Positions 1 through 10,881 of a stretch of 64,000 nucleotides of DNA are shown piece after piece (the first letter of the stretch is position 1; every line of letters begins with the position of its first letter). This DNA comes from Eledone cirrhosa. Lineage: Eukaryota; Mollusca; Cephalopoda; Octopoda; Eledonidae. The stretch spans positions 22,986,798 to 23,050,797 of the forward strand of contig OZ024744.1 of NCBI GenBank assembly GCA_964016885.1. Direction: 5' to 3'. The position numbers and the translations under genes are program-made. A model generated the notes under the pieces. It had not been told where the DNA came from. It did no database searches and saw nothing but the letters and a program-made list of their open reading frames with translations.

Positions 1-77
1 ACCTGTTGTTAAAACGAGTGTTATCTTAAGATTCATCTGTTGTTAAAACGAGTCAGTTCTGAAGAATCAACTGTTGT

Positions 78-91
78 TAAAACGAGTTTTA
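78..91. other. Example of the 14-bp dyad TAAAACGAGTTTTA in tail-B monomers
   Basis: Six-base arms TAAAAC and GTTTTA flank a 2-base spacer GA. The dyad is present in almost every B monomer and so recurs hundreds of times with 34- or 68-bp phasing. AAAACTCGTTTT keeps the arms, AAACTAGTTT closes them into a perfect palindrome, and ACGAATTTTA and ACTAATTTTA keep five-base arms (TAAAA and TTTTA). Operator-like symmetry could suit a dimeric DNA-binding protein, but this is inference only. Confidence 0.75.
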
Positions 92-132
92 TTTGAAGAT
101 TCAACTGTTGTTAAAACGAGTCAGTGCTTAAG

Positions 133-166
133 GTTGAACTGTTGATAAAACGAGTCAGTTCTTAAG
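133..166 (+). repeat. Reference D monomer (diverged variant)
   Basis: This variant starts GTTGAACTGTTGATAAAAC and has an A tail. It differs from the consensus at four or five positions (ATTC to GTTG at the start, and TGTTGTT to TGTTGAT). It recurs through the whole array, almost always directly after a tail ending in TTAAGG or after the GTGCTTAAG monomer. It is the most diverged common monomer and so a good phase marker. Later sub-variants are CTCTTGATAAAAC (from about 11.28 kb on), TTCATAAAAC and CTTAAAGTTGAAC. Confidence 0.93.
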
Positions 167-438
167 ATTCAACTGTTGTTACAACGAGTTTTATCTTAAG
201 ATTCAGCTGTTGTTAAAACGAGTCAGTTCTTAAGATTCAACTGTTGTTAAAACGAATTTTATCTTAAGATGCAACTGTTGTTAAAACGAGTTTTATCTTA
301 AGATTCAGCTGTTGTTAAAACGAATCAATTCTTAAGATTCAACTGTTGTTAAAACGAGTTTTATTTGAAGATTCAACTGTTGTTAAGATGAGTCAGTTCT
401 TAAGGTTGAACTGTTGATAAAACGAGTCAGTTCTTAAG

Positions 439-471
439 ATTCAACTGTTGTAAAACGAGTTTTATCTTAAG
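439..471 (+). repeat. 33-bp monomer, type 1 (one T lost: TGTTGTAAAACG)
   Basis: One T is missing from the central TTGTTAAAA, giving a 33-bp unit with a B tail. The same deletion recurs at a fixed place in most HOR copies, for example near 1537, 3607, 4627, 7786, 14777, 59867 and 61532. It is therefore an inherited HOR marker and not a sequencing slip. Confidence 0.92.
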
Positions 472-523
472 ATTCAACTGTTGTTAAAACGAATCAGTTC
501 TTAAGATTCAACTGTTGTTAAAA

Positions 524-530
524 TGAGTCA
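524..530. other. Example of TGAGTCA (AP-1/GCN4 core) created by CpG to TpG
   Basis: Tail-A monomers reading AAAATGAGTCAG in place of AAAACGAGTCAG contain TGAGTCA, the consensus core bound by AP-1/GCN4-type bZIP proteins. The form occurs several times per HOR through the whole window (for example near 854, 1057, 1676 and 47065). A related form is AAGATGAGTCAG. The base changed is the C of the monomer's only CpG. Binding is not shown by sequence. Confidence 0.7.
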
Positions 531-539
531 GTTCTTAAG

Positions 540-573
540 ATTCAACTGTTGTTAAAACGAGTTTTATCTTAAG
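540..573 (+). repeat. Reference tail-B monomer (34 bp)
   Basis: A clean example of the second main monomer, with tail AGTTTTATCTTAAG. It is identical to tail A in the constant half and in the closing CTTAAG; the difference lies in a five-base core (TCAGT against TTTTA). Tail B creates the 14-bp dyad TAAAACGAGTTTTA across the CpG. A and B monomers often alternate, giving a loose 68-bp dimer, but AA and BB neighbours are frequent, so the dimer is not the strict repeat unit. Confidence 0.95.
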
Positions 574-607
574 ATTCAACTGTTGTTAAAACGAGTCAGT
601 TCTTAAG
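574..607 (+). repeat. Reference tail-A monomer (34 bp)
   Basis: A clean example of the commoner monomer. The constant half is followed by AGTCAGTTCTTAAG. Landmarks by monomer position are: CAACTG (E-box/Myb-like) at 4-9, TTAAAA at 13-18, the only CpG at 19-20, GAGTCAG at 20-26, and the palindrome CTTAAG (AflII) at 29-34. The AflII site at the end of most monomers should give a 34-bp ladder on digestion, broken wherever W, CTGAAG, CTTAAA or CTTAAT tails occur. Confidence 0.95.
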
Positions 608-947
608 ATTCAACTGTAGTTAAAACGAGTTTTATCTGAAGATTCAACTGTTGTTAAAACGAATCAGTTCTTAAGATTCAACTGTTGTTAAAGTGAGTCA
701 GTTCTTAAGATTCAACTGTTGTTAAAGCGAGTTTTATCTTAAGATTCAACTGTTGTTAAAACGAGTCAGTTCTTAAGGTTGAACTGTTGTTAAAACGAGT
801 CAGTTCTTAAGATTCAACTGTTGTTAAAACGAGTTTTATCTTAAGATTCAACTGTTGTTAAAATGAGTCAGTTCTTAAGATTCAACCGTTGTTAAAACGA
901 GTTTTATCTTAAGATTCAACTGTTGTTAAAACGAGTCAGTTCTTAAG

Positions 948-980
948 ATTCAACTGTTGTTAAAACGAGTTTATCTTAAA
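948..980 (+). repeat. 33-bp monomer, type 2 (GAGTTTATCTTAAA)
   Basis: The B tail has lost one T (GTTTATC instead of GTTTTATC) and ends CTTAAA, followed by a monomer starting ATTCAGCCG. The pair recurs near 1985, 5078, 7215, 8405, 12751, 16657, 23077, 27115, 32785, 46803, 48471, 54206, 59029, 60691 and 62934. The CTTAAA ending destroys the AflII site. Confidence 0.92.
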
Positions 981-2697
981 ATTCAGCCGTTGTTAAAACG
1001 AGTCAGTTCTTAAGATTCAACTGTTGTTAAAACGAGTTTTATCTTAAGATTCAACTGTTGTTAAAATGAGTCAGTTCTTAAGATTCAACTGTTGTTAAAA
1101 CGAGTTTTATTTGAGGATTCAACTGTTGTTAAAACGAGTCAGTTCTTAAGGTTGAACTGTTGATAAAACGAGTCAGTTCTTAAGATTCAACTGTTGTTAA
1201 AACGAGTCAGTTCTGAAGAATCAACTGTTGTTAAAACGAGTTTTATTTGAAGATTCAACTGTTGTTAAAACGAGTCAGTGCTTAAGGTTGAACTGTTGAT
1301 AAAACGAGTCAGTTCTTAAGATTCAACTGTTGTTAAAACGAGTTTTATCTTAAGATTCAGCTGTTGTTAAAACGAGTCAGTTCTTAAGATTCAACTGTTG
1401 TTAAAACGAATTTTATCTTAAGATTCAACTGTTGTTAAAACGAGTTTTATCTTAAGATTCAGCTGTTGTTAAAACGAATCAGTTCTTAAGATTCAACTGT
1501 TGTTAAAACGAGTTTTATTTGAAGATTCAACTGTTGTAAAACGAGTTTTATCTTAAGATTCAGCTGTTGTTAAAACGAGTCAGTTCTTAAGATTCAACTG
1601 TTGTTAAAACGAGTTTTATCTTAAGATTCAACTGTTGTTAAAACGAATCAGTTCTTAAGATTCAACTGTTGTTAAAATGAGTCAGTTCTTAAGATTCAAC
1701 TGTTGTTAAAACGAGTTTTATCTTAAGATTCAACTGTTGTTAAAACGAGTCAGTTCTTAAGATTCAACTGTAGTTAAAACGAGTTTTATCTGAAGATTCA
1801 ACTGTTGTTAAAACGAATCAGTTCTTAAGATTCAACTGTTGTTAAAATGAGTCAGTTCTTAAGATTCAACTGTTGTTAAAACGAGTTTTATCTTAAGATT
1901 CAACTGTTCTTAAAACGAGTCAGTTCTTAAGATTGAACTGTTGTTAAAACGAGTCAGTTCTTAAGATTCAACTGTTGTTAAAACGAGTTTATCTTAAAAT
2001 TCAGCCGTTGTTAAAACGAGTCAGTTCTTAAGATTCAACTGTTGTTAAAACGAGTTTTATCTTAAGATTCAACTGTTGTTAAAATGAGTCAGTTCTTAAG
2101 ATTCAACTGTTGTTAAAACGAGTTTTATTTGAGGATTCAACTGTTGTTAAAACGAGTCTGTTCTTAAGGTTGAACTGTTGATAAAACGAGTCAGTTCTTA
2201 AGATTCAACTGTTGTTAAAACGAGTTTTATCTAAAGATTCAGCTGTTGTTAAAATGAGTCAGTTCTTAAGATTCAACTGTTGTTAAAACGAGTTTTATCT
2301 TAAGATTCAACTGTTGTTAAAACGAGTCAGTTCTGAAGAATCAACTGTTGTTAAAACGAGTTTTATTTGAAGATTCAACTGTTGTTAAAACGAGTCAGTG
2401 CTTAAGGTTGAACTGTTGATAAAACGAGGCAGTTCTTAAGATTCAACTGTTGTTAAAACGAGTTTTATCTTAAGATTCAGCTGTTGTTAAAACGAGTCAG
2501 TTCTTAAGATTCAACTGTTGTTAAAACGAATTTTATCTTAAGATTCAACTGTTGTTAAAACGAGTTTTATCTTAAGATTCAGCTGTTGTTAAAACGAATC
2601 AGTTCTTAAGATTCAACTGTTGTTAAAACGAGTTTTATCTTAAGATTCAACTGTTGTTAAAACGAATCAGTTCTTAAGATTCAACTGTTGTTAAAAC

Positions 2698-4055
2698 GAG
2701 TGTTATCTTAAGATTCATCTGTTGTTAAAACGAGTCAGTTCTGAAGAATCAACTGTTGTTAAAACGAGTTTTATTTGAAGATTCAACTGTTGTTAAAACG
2801 AGTCAGTGCTTAAGGTTGAACTGTTGATAAAACGAGTCAGTTCTTAAGATTCAACTGTTGTTACAACGAGTTTTATCTTAAGATTCAGCTGTTGTTAAAA
2901 CGAGTCAGTTCTTAAGATTCAACTGTTGTTAAAACGAATTTTATCTTAAGATTCAACTGTTGTTAAAACGAGTTTTATCTTAAGATTCAGCTGTTGTTAA
3001 AACGAATCAATTCTTAAGATTCAACTGTTGTTAAAACGAGTCAGTTCTTAAGATTCAACTGTTGTTAAAACGAGTTTTATTTGAAGATTCAACTGTTGTT
3101 AAGATGAGTCAGTTCTTAAGGTTGAACTGTTGATAAAACGAGTCAGTTCTTAAGATTCAACTGTTGTAAAACGAGTTATATCTTAAGATTCAACTGTTGT
3201 TAAAACGAATCAGTTCTTAAGATTCAACTGTTGTTAAAATGAGTCAGTTCTTAAGATTCAACTGTTGTTAAAACGAGTCAGTTCTGAAGAATCAACTGTT
3301 GTTAAAACGAGTTTTATTTGAAGATTCAACTGTTGTTAAAACGAGTCAGTGCTTAAGGTTGAACTGTTGATAAAACGAGTCAGTTCTTAAGATTCAACTG
3401 TTGTTAAAACGAGTTTTATCTTAAGATTCAGCTGTTGTTAAAACGAGTCAGTTCTTAAGATTCAACTGTTGTTAAAACGAATTTTATCTTAAGATTCAAC
3501 TGTTGTTAAAACGAGTTTTATCTTAAGATTCAGCTGTTGTTAAAACGAATCAGTTCTTAAGATTCAACTGTTGTTAAAACGAGTTTTATTTGAAGATTCA
3601 ACTGTTGTAAAACGAGTTTTATCTTAAGATTCAGCTGTTGTTAAAACGAGTCAGTTCTTAAGATTCAACTGTTGTTAAAACGAGTTTTATCTTAAGATTC
3701 AACTGTTGTTAAAACGAATCAGTTCTTAAGATTCAACTGTTGTTAAAATGAGTCAGTTCTTAAGATTCAACTGTTGTTAAAACGAGTTTTATCTTAAGAT
3801 TCAACTGTTGTTAAAACGAGTCAGTTCTTAAGATTCAACTGTAGTTAAAACGAGTTTTATCTGAAGATTCAACTGTTGTTAAAACGAATCAGTTCTTAAG
3901 ATTCAACTGTTGTTAAAATGAGTCAGTTCTTAAGATTCAACTGTTGTTAAAACGAGTTTTATCTTAAGATTCAACTGTTCTTAAAACGAGTCAGTTCTTA
4001 AGATTGAACTGTTGTTAAAACGAATCAGTTCTTAAGATTCAACTGTTGTTAAAAC
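2698..4055 (+). repeat. HOR block 2 (1358 bp)
   Basis: The block begins with the anchor and repeats the opening string of block 1, including TTACAACGAG near 2863. It is 40 monomers minus 2 bases. Its end runs straight into another anchor at 4056, so blocks 2 and 3 look like one 3090-bp HOR with an extra internal copy of the opening. The GAGGCAG marker supports this: it falls at 2426, 5516 and 8844, spacings of 3090 and 3328, equal to the anchor distances 2698 to 5788 and 5788 to 9116. Confidence 0.82.
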
Positions 4056-5787
4056 GAGTGTTATCTTAAGATTCATCTGTTGTTAAAACGAGTCAGTTCT
4101 GAAGAATCAACTGTTGTTAAAACGAGTTTTATTTGAAGATTCAACTGTTGTTAAAACGAGTCAGTGCTTAAGGTTGAACTGTTGATAAAACGAGTCAGTT
4201 CTTAAGATTCAACTGTTGTTACAACGAGTTTTATCTTAAGATTCAGCTGTTGTTAAAACGAGTCAGTTCTTAAGATTCAACTGTTGTTAAAACGAATTTT
4301 ATCTTAAGATTCAACTGTTGTTAAAACGAGTTTTATCTTAAGATTCAGCTGTTGTTAAAACGAATCAATTCTTAAGATTCAACTGTTGTTAAAACGAGTC
4401 AGTTCTTAAGATTCAACTGTTGTTAAAACGAGTTTTATTTGAAGATTCAACTGTTGTTAAGATGAGTCAGTTCTTAAGGTTGAACTGTTGATAAAACGAG
4501 TCAGTTCTTAAGATTCAACTGTTGTTAAAACGAGTTTTATCTTAAGATTCAGCTGTTGTTAAAACGAATCAGTTCTTAAGATTCAACTGTTGTTAAAACG
4601 AGTTTTATTTGAAGATTCAACTGTTGTAAAACGAGTTTTATCTTAAGATTCAGCTGTTGTTAAAACGAGTCAGTTCTTAAGATTCAACTGTTGTTAAAAC
4701 GAGTTTTATCTTAAGATTCAACTGTTGTTAAAACGAATCAGTTCTTAAGATTCAACTGTTGTTAAAATGAGTCAGTTCTTAAGATTCAACTGTTGTTAAA
4801 ACGAGTTTTATCTTAAGATTCAACTGTTGTTAAAACGAGTCAGTTCTTAAGATTCAACTGTAGTTAAAACGAGTTTTATCTGAAGATTCAACTGTTGTTA
4901 AAACGAATCAGTTCTTAAGATTCAACTGTTGTTAAAATGAGTCAGTTCTTAAGATTCAACTGTTGTTAAAACGAGTTTTATCTTAAGATTCAACTGTTCT
5001 TAAAACGAGTCAGTTCTTAAGATTGAACTGTTGTTAAAACGAGTCAGTTCTTAAGATTCAACTGTTGTTAAAACGAGTTTATCTTAAAATTCAGCCGTTG
5101 TTAAAACGAGTCAGTTCTTAAGATTCAACTGTTGTTAAAACGAGTTTTATCTTAAGATTCAACTGTTGTTAAAATGAGTCAGTTCTTAAGATTCAACTGT
5201 TGTTAAAACGAGTTTTATTTGAGGATTCAACTGTTGTTAAAACGAGTCTGTTCTTAAGGTTGAACTGTTGATAAAACGAGTCAGTTCTTAAGATTCAACT
5301 GTTGTTAAAACGAGTTTTATCTAAATATTCAGCTGTTGTTAAAATGAGTCAGTTCTTAAGATTCAACTGTTGTTAAAACGAGTTTTATCTTAAGATTCAA
5401 CTGTTGTTAAAACGAGTCAGTTCTGAAGAATCAACTGTTGTTAAAACGAGTTTTATTTGAAGATTCAACTGTTGTTAAAACGAGTCAGTGCTTAAGGTTG
5501 AACTGTTGATAAAACGAGGCAGTTCTTAAGATTCAACTGTTGTTAAAACGAGTTTTATCTTAAGATTCAGCTGTTGTTAAAACGAGTCAGTTCTTAAGAT
5601 TCAACTGTTGTTAAAACGAATTTTATCTTAAGATTCAACTGTTGTTAAAACGAGTTTTATCTTAAGATTCAGCTGTTGTTAAAACGAATCAGTTCTTAAG
5701 ATTCAACTGTTGTTAAAACGAGTTTTATCTTAAGATTCAACTGTTGTTAAAACGAATCAGTTCTTAAGATTCAACTGTTGTTAAAAC
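4056..5787 (+). repeat. HOR block 3 (1732 bp)
   Basis: The block starts with the anchor and carries TTACAACGAG near 4221, then the type-2 33-bp monomer (about 5078), a W tail ending GAGG, GTCTGTTC and GAGGCAG (5516). It is 51 monomers minus 2 bases. CTAAATATTC at 5321 is private to this copy; related copies read CTAAAGATTC. It forms the second half of a 3090-bp HOR that starts at 2698. Confidence 0.82.
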
Positions 5788-8700
5788 GAGTGTTATCTTA
5801 AGATTCATCTGTTGTTAAAACGAGTCAGTTCTGAAGAATCAACTGTTGTTAAAACGAGTTTTATTTGAAGATTCAACTGTTGTTAAAACGAGTCAGTGCT
5901 TAAGGTTGAACTGTTGATAAAACGAGTCAGTTCTTAAGATTCAACTGTTGTTACAACGAGTTTTATCTTAAGATTCAGCTGTTGTTAAAACGAGTCAGTT
6001 CTTAAGATTCAACTGTTGTTAAAACGAATTTTATCTTAAGATTCAACTGTTGTTAAAACGAGTTTTATCTTAAGATTCAGCTGTTGTTAAAACGAATCAA
6101 TTCTTAAGATTCAACTGTTGTTAAAACGAGTCAGTTCTTAAGATTCAACTGTTGTTAAAACGAGTTTTATTTGAAGATTCAACTGTTGTTAAGATGAGTC
6201 AGTTCTTAAGGTTGAACTGTTGATAAAACGAGTCAGTTCTTAAGATTCAACTGTTGTAAAACGAGTTATATCTTAAGATTCAACTGTTGTTAAAACGAAT
6301 CAGTTCTTAAGATTCAACTGTTGTTAAAATGAGTCAGTTCTTAAGATTCAACTGTTATTAAAACGAGTTTTATCTTAAGATTCAACTGTTGTTAAAATGA
6401 GTCAGTTCTTAAGATTCAACTGTAGTTAAAACGAGTTTTATCTGAAGATTCAACTGTTGTTAAAACGAATCAGTTCTTAAGATTCAACTGTTGTTAAAGT
6501 GAGTCAGTTCTTAAGATTCAACTGTTGTTAAAGCGAGTTTTATCTTAAGATTCAACTGTTGTTAAAACGAGTCAGTTCTTAAGGTTGAACTGTTGTTAAA
6601 ACGAGTCAGTTCTTAAGATTCAACTGTTGTTAAAACGAGTTTTATCTTAAGATTCAACTGTTGTTAAAATGAGTCAGTTCTTCAGATTCAACCGTTGTTA
6701 AAACGAGTTTTATCTTAAGATTCAACTGTTGTTAAAACGAGTCAGTTCTTAAGATTCAACTGTTTTTAAAACGAGTTTTATTTGAAGATTCAACTGTTGT
6801 TAAAACGAGTCAGTGCTTAAGGTTGAACTGTTGATAAAACGAGTCAGTTCTTAAGATTCAACTGTTGTTAAAAAGAGTTTTATCTTAAGATTCAGCTGTT
6901 GTTAAAACGAGTCAGTTCTTAAGATTCAACTGTTGTTAAAACGAATTTTATCTTAAGATTCAACTGTTGTTAAAACGAGTTTTATCTTAAGATTCAGCTG
7001 TTGTTAAAACGAATCAGTTCTTAAGATTCAACTGTTGTTAAAACGAATTTTATTTGAAGATTCAACTGTTGTTAAGATGAGTCAGTTCTTAAGGTTGAAC
7101 TGTTGATAAAACGAGTCAGTTCTTAAGATTCAACTGTTGTTAAAACGAGTTTTATCTTAAGATGTAGCTGTTGTTAAAACGAGTCAGTTCTTAAGATTCA
7201 ACTGTTGTTAAAACGAGTTTATCTTAAAATTCAGCCGTTGTTAAAACGAGTCAGTTCTTAAGATTCAACTGTTGTTAAAACGAGTTTTATCTTAAGATTC
7301 AACTGTTGTTAAAATGAGTCAGTTCTTAAGATTCAACTGTTGTTAAAACGAGTTTTATTTGAGGATTCAACTGTTGTTAAAACGAGTCAGTTCTTAAGGT
7401 TGAACTGTTGATAAAACGAGTCAGTTCTTAAGATTCAACTGTTGTTAAAACGAGTCAGTTCTGAAGAATCAACTGTTGTTAAAACGAGTTTTATTTGAAG
7501 AGTCAACTGTTGTTAAAACAAGTCAGTGCTTAAGGTTGAACTGCTGATAAAACGAGTCAGTTCTTAAGATTCAACTGTTGTTAAAACGAGTTTTATCTTA
7601 AGATTCAGCTGTTGTTAAAACGAGTCAGTTCTTAAGATTCAACTGTTGTTAAAACGAATTTTATCTTAAGATTCAACTGTTGTTAAAACGAGTTTTATCT
7701 TAAGATTCAGCTGTTGTTAAAACGAATCAGTTCTTAAGATTCAACTGTTGTTAAAACGAGTTTTATTTGAAGATTCAACTGTTGTAAAACGAGTTTTATC
7801 TTAAGATTCAGCTGTTGTTAAAACGAGTCAGTTCTTAAGATTCAACTGTTGTTAAAACGAGTTTTATCTTAAGATTCAACTGTTGTTAAAACGAATCAGT
7901 TCTTAAGATTCAACTGTTGTTAAAATGAGTCAGTTCTTAAGATTCAACTGTTGTTAAAACGAGTTTTATCTTAAGATTCAACTGTTGTTAAAACGAGTCA
8001 GTTCTTAAGATTCAACTGTAGTTAAAACGAGTTTTATCTGAAGATTCAACTGTTGTTAAAACGAATCAGTTCTTAAGATTCAACTGTTGTTAAAATGAGT
8101 CAGTTCTTAAGATTCAACTGTTGTTAAAACGAGTTTTATCTTAAGATTCAACTGTTCTTAAAACGAGTCAGTTCTTAAGGTTGAACTGTTGTTAAAACGA
8201 GTCAGTTCTTAAGATTCAACTGTTGTTAAAACGAATTTTATTTGAAGATTCAACTGTTGTTAAGATGAGTCAGTTCTTAAGGTTGAACTGTTGATAAAAC
8301 GAGTCAGTTCTTAAGATTCAACTGTTGTTAAAACGAGTTTTATCTTAAGATTTAGCTGTTGTTAAAACGAGTCAGTTCTTAAGATTCAACTGTTGTTAAA
8401 ACGAGTTTATCTTAAAATTCAGCCGTTGTTAAAACGAGTCAGTTCTTAAGATTCAACTGTTGTTAAAACGGGTTTTATCTTAAGATTCAACTGTTGTTAA
8501 AATGAGTCAGTTCTTAAGATTCAACTGTTGTTAAAACGAGTTTTATTTGAGGATTCAACTGTTGTTAAAACGAGTCTGTTCTTAAGGTTGAACTGTTGAT
8601 AAAACGAGTCAGTTCTTAAGATTCAACTGTTGTTAAAACGAGTTTTATCTAAAGATTCAGCTGTTGTTAAAATGAGTCAGTTCTTAAGATTCAACTGTTG

Positions 8701-9115
8701 TTAAAACGAGTTTTATCTTAAGATTCAACTGTTGTTAAAACGAGTCAGTTCTGAAGAATCAACTGTTGTTAAAACGAGTTTTATTTGAAGATTCAACTGT
8801 TGTTAAAACGAGTCAGTGCTTAAGGTTGAACTGTTGATAAAACGAGGCAGTTCTTAAGATTCAACTGTTGTTAAAACGAGTTTTATCTTAAGATTCAGCT
8901 GTTGTTAAAACGAGTCAGTTCTTAAGATTCAACTGTTGTTAAAACGAATTTTATCTTAAGATTCAACTGTTGTTAAAACGAGTTTTATCTTAAGATTCAG
9001 CTGTTGTTAAAACGAATCAGTTCTTAAGATTCAACTGTTGTTAAAACGAGTTTTATCTTAAGATTCAACTGTTGTTAAAACGAATCAGTTCTTAAGATTC
9101 AACTGTTGTTAAAAC
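5788..9115 (+). repeat. HOR block 4 (3328 bp)
   Basis: This is a full HOR of 98 monomers minus 4 bases. It has TTACAACGAG near 5953, GATGTAGCTG at 7161, two type-2 33-bp monomers (about 7215 and 8405) and GAGGCAG at 8844. Private or rare changes include GTTATTAAAAC (about 6355), CTTCAGATTC (about 6681), TGTTTTTAAAAC (about 6761), AAACAAGTCAG (about 7528, a CpG changed to CpA) and CTGCTGATAAAAC (about 7542). The string from W tail to D is present several times. Confidence 0.82.
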
Positions 9116-10881
9116 GAGTGTTATCTTAAGATTCATCTGTTGTTAAAACGAGTCAGTTCTGAAGAATCAACTATTGTTAAAACGAGTTTTATTTGAAGAT
9201 TCAACTGTTGTTAAAACGAGTCAGTGCTTAAGGTTGAACTGTTGATAAAACGAGTCAGTTCTTAAGATTCAACTGTTGTTACAACGAGTTTTATCTTAAG
9301 ATTCAGCTGTTGTTAAAACGAGTCAGTTCTTAAGATTCAACTGTTGTTAAAACGAATTTTATCTTAAGATTCAACTGTTGTTAAAACGAGTTTTATCTTA
9401 AGATTCAACTGTATTTAAAACGAGTCAGTTCTTAAGATTCAACTGTTGTTAAAACGAGTTTTATTTGAGGATTCAACTGTTGTTAAAACGAGTCAGTTCT
9501 TAAGGTTGAACTGTTGATAAAACGAGTCAGTTCTTAAGATTCAACTGTTGTTAAAACGAGTTTTATCTAAAGATTCAGCTGTTGTTAAGATGAGTCAGTT
9601 CTTATGATTCAACTGTTGTTAAAACGAGTTTTATCTTAAGATTCTACTGTTGTTAAAACGAGTCAGTTCTGAAGAATCGACTGTTGTTAAAACGAGTTTT
9701 ATTTGAAGATTTAACTGTTGTTAAAACGAGTCAGTGCTTAAGGTTGAACTGTTGATAAAACGAGTCAGTTCTTAAGATTCAACTGTTGTTAAAACGAGTT
9801 TTATCTTAAGATGTAGCTGTTGTTAAAACGAGTCAGTTCTTAAGATTCAACTGTTGTTAAAACGAGTTTATCTTAAAAACCAGCCGTTGTTAAAACGAGT
9901 CAGTTCTTAAGATTCAACTGTTGTTAAAACGAGTTTTATCTTAAGATTCAGCTGTTGTTAAAACGAATCAGTTCTTAAGATTCAACTGTTGTTAAAACGA
10001 ATTTTATTTGAAGATTCAACTGTTGTTAAGATGAGTCAGTTCTTAAGGTTGAACTGTTGATAAAACGAGTCAGTTCTTAAGATTCAACTGTTGTTAAAAC
10101 GAGTTTTATCTTAAGATGTAGCTGTTGTTAAAACGAGTCAGTTCTTAAGATTCAACTGTTGTTAAAACGAGTTTATCTTAAAATTCAGCCGTTGTTAAAA
10201 CGAGTCAGTTCTTAAGATTCAACTGTTATTAAAACGAGTTTTATCTTAAGATTCAACTGTTGTTAAAATGAGTCAGTTCTTAAGATTCAACTGTTGTTTA
10301 AACGAGTTTTATTTGAGGATTCAACTGTTGTTAAAACGAGTCAGTTCTTAAGGTTGAACTGTTGATAAAACGAGTCAGTTCTTAAGATTCAACTGTTGTT
10401 AAAACGAGTTTTATCTAAAGATTCAGCTGTTGTTAAAATGAGTCAGTTCTTAAGATTCAACTGTTGTTAAAACGAGTTTTATCTTAAGATTCAACTGTTG
10501 TTAAAACGAGTCAGTTCTGAAGAATCAACTGTTGTTAAAACGAGTTTTATTTGAAGATTCAACTGTTGTTAAAACGAGTCAGTGCTTAAGGTTGAACTGT
10601 TGATAAAACGAGTCAGTTCTTAAGATTCAACTGTTGTTAAAACGAGTTTTATCTTAAGATTCAGCTGTTGTTAAAACGAGTCAGTTCTTAAGATTCAACT
10701 GTTGTTAAAACGAATTTTATCTTAAGATTCAACTGTTGTTAAAACGAGTTTTATCTTAAGATTCAGTTGTTGTTAAAACGAATCAGTTCTTAAGATTCAA
10801 CTGTTGTTAAAACGAGTTTTATCTTAAGATTCAACTGTTGTTAAAACGAATCAGTTCTTAAGATTCAACTGTTGTTAAAAC
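9116..10881 (+). repeat. HOR block 5 (1766 bp), the most diverged block
   Basis: The block is 52 monomers minus 2 bases. It carries an unusual number of private substitutions: TGTATTTAAAAC at 9411, CTTATGATTC at 9601, ATTCTACTG at 9641, GAATCGACTG near 9676, TTTAACTG near 9710, CTTAAAAACCAGCC at 9872, GTTATTAAAAC near 10227, GTTTAAACG at 10296 and ATTCAGTTGTTG at 10761. It holds the last clear TTACAACGAG (about 9281). It may be an older or less homogenised stretch between two better-homogenised regions. Confidence 0.8.
10296..10303. other. GTTTAAAC (PmeI) private landmark
   Basis: A single A-to-T change in GTTAAAAC makes an 8-bp palindrome inside block 5. I noticed no other copy, so it is a useful landmark for restriction or optical mapping in a region where almost nothing is unique. 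Confidence 0.75.

Larger units (their letters stand above)
1..2697 (+). repeat. HOR block 1 (anchor at 16; spacing 2682 bp)
   Basis: The window opens inside an anchor monomer (GAGTGTTATC at 16), followed by the CATCTG monomer and a CTGAAG tail. The ordered string W tail, GTGC tail, D, TTACAACGAG (about 181), CAGCTG and AATTTT begins the canonical HOR. The type-2 33-bp monomer and its neighbours occur twice, with GAG at 967 and 1985, which is 1018 bp apart and shows an internal duplication. The length is 79 monomers minus 4 bases. GATGCAAC near 270 is a private change. Confidence 0.85.

Noticed and set aside
78..91. Site-specific recombination site (34 bp with inverted arms, as in loxP)
   Set aside because: Only the length is similar. 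The arms are 6 bp with a 2-bp spacer, the sequence is unrelated, and no recombinase gene is present. Exchange between long homologous repeats explains the rearrangements.
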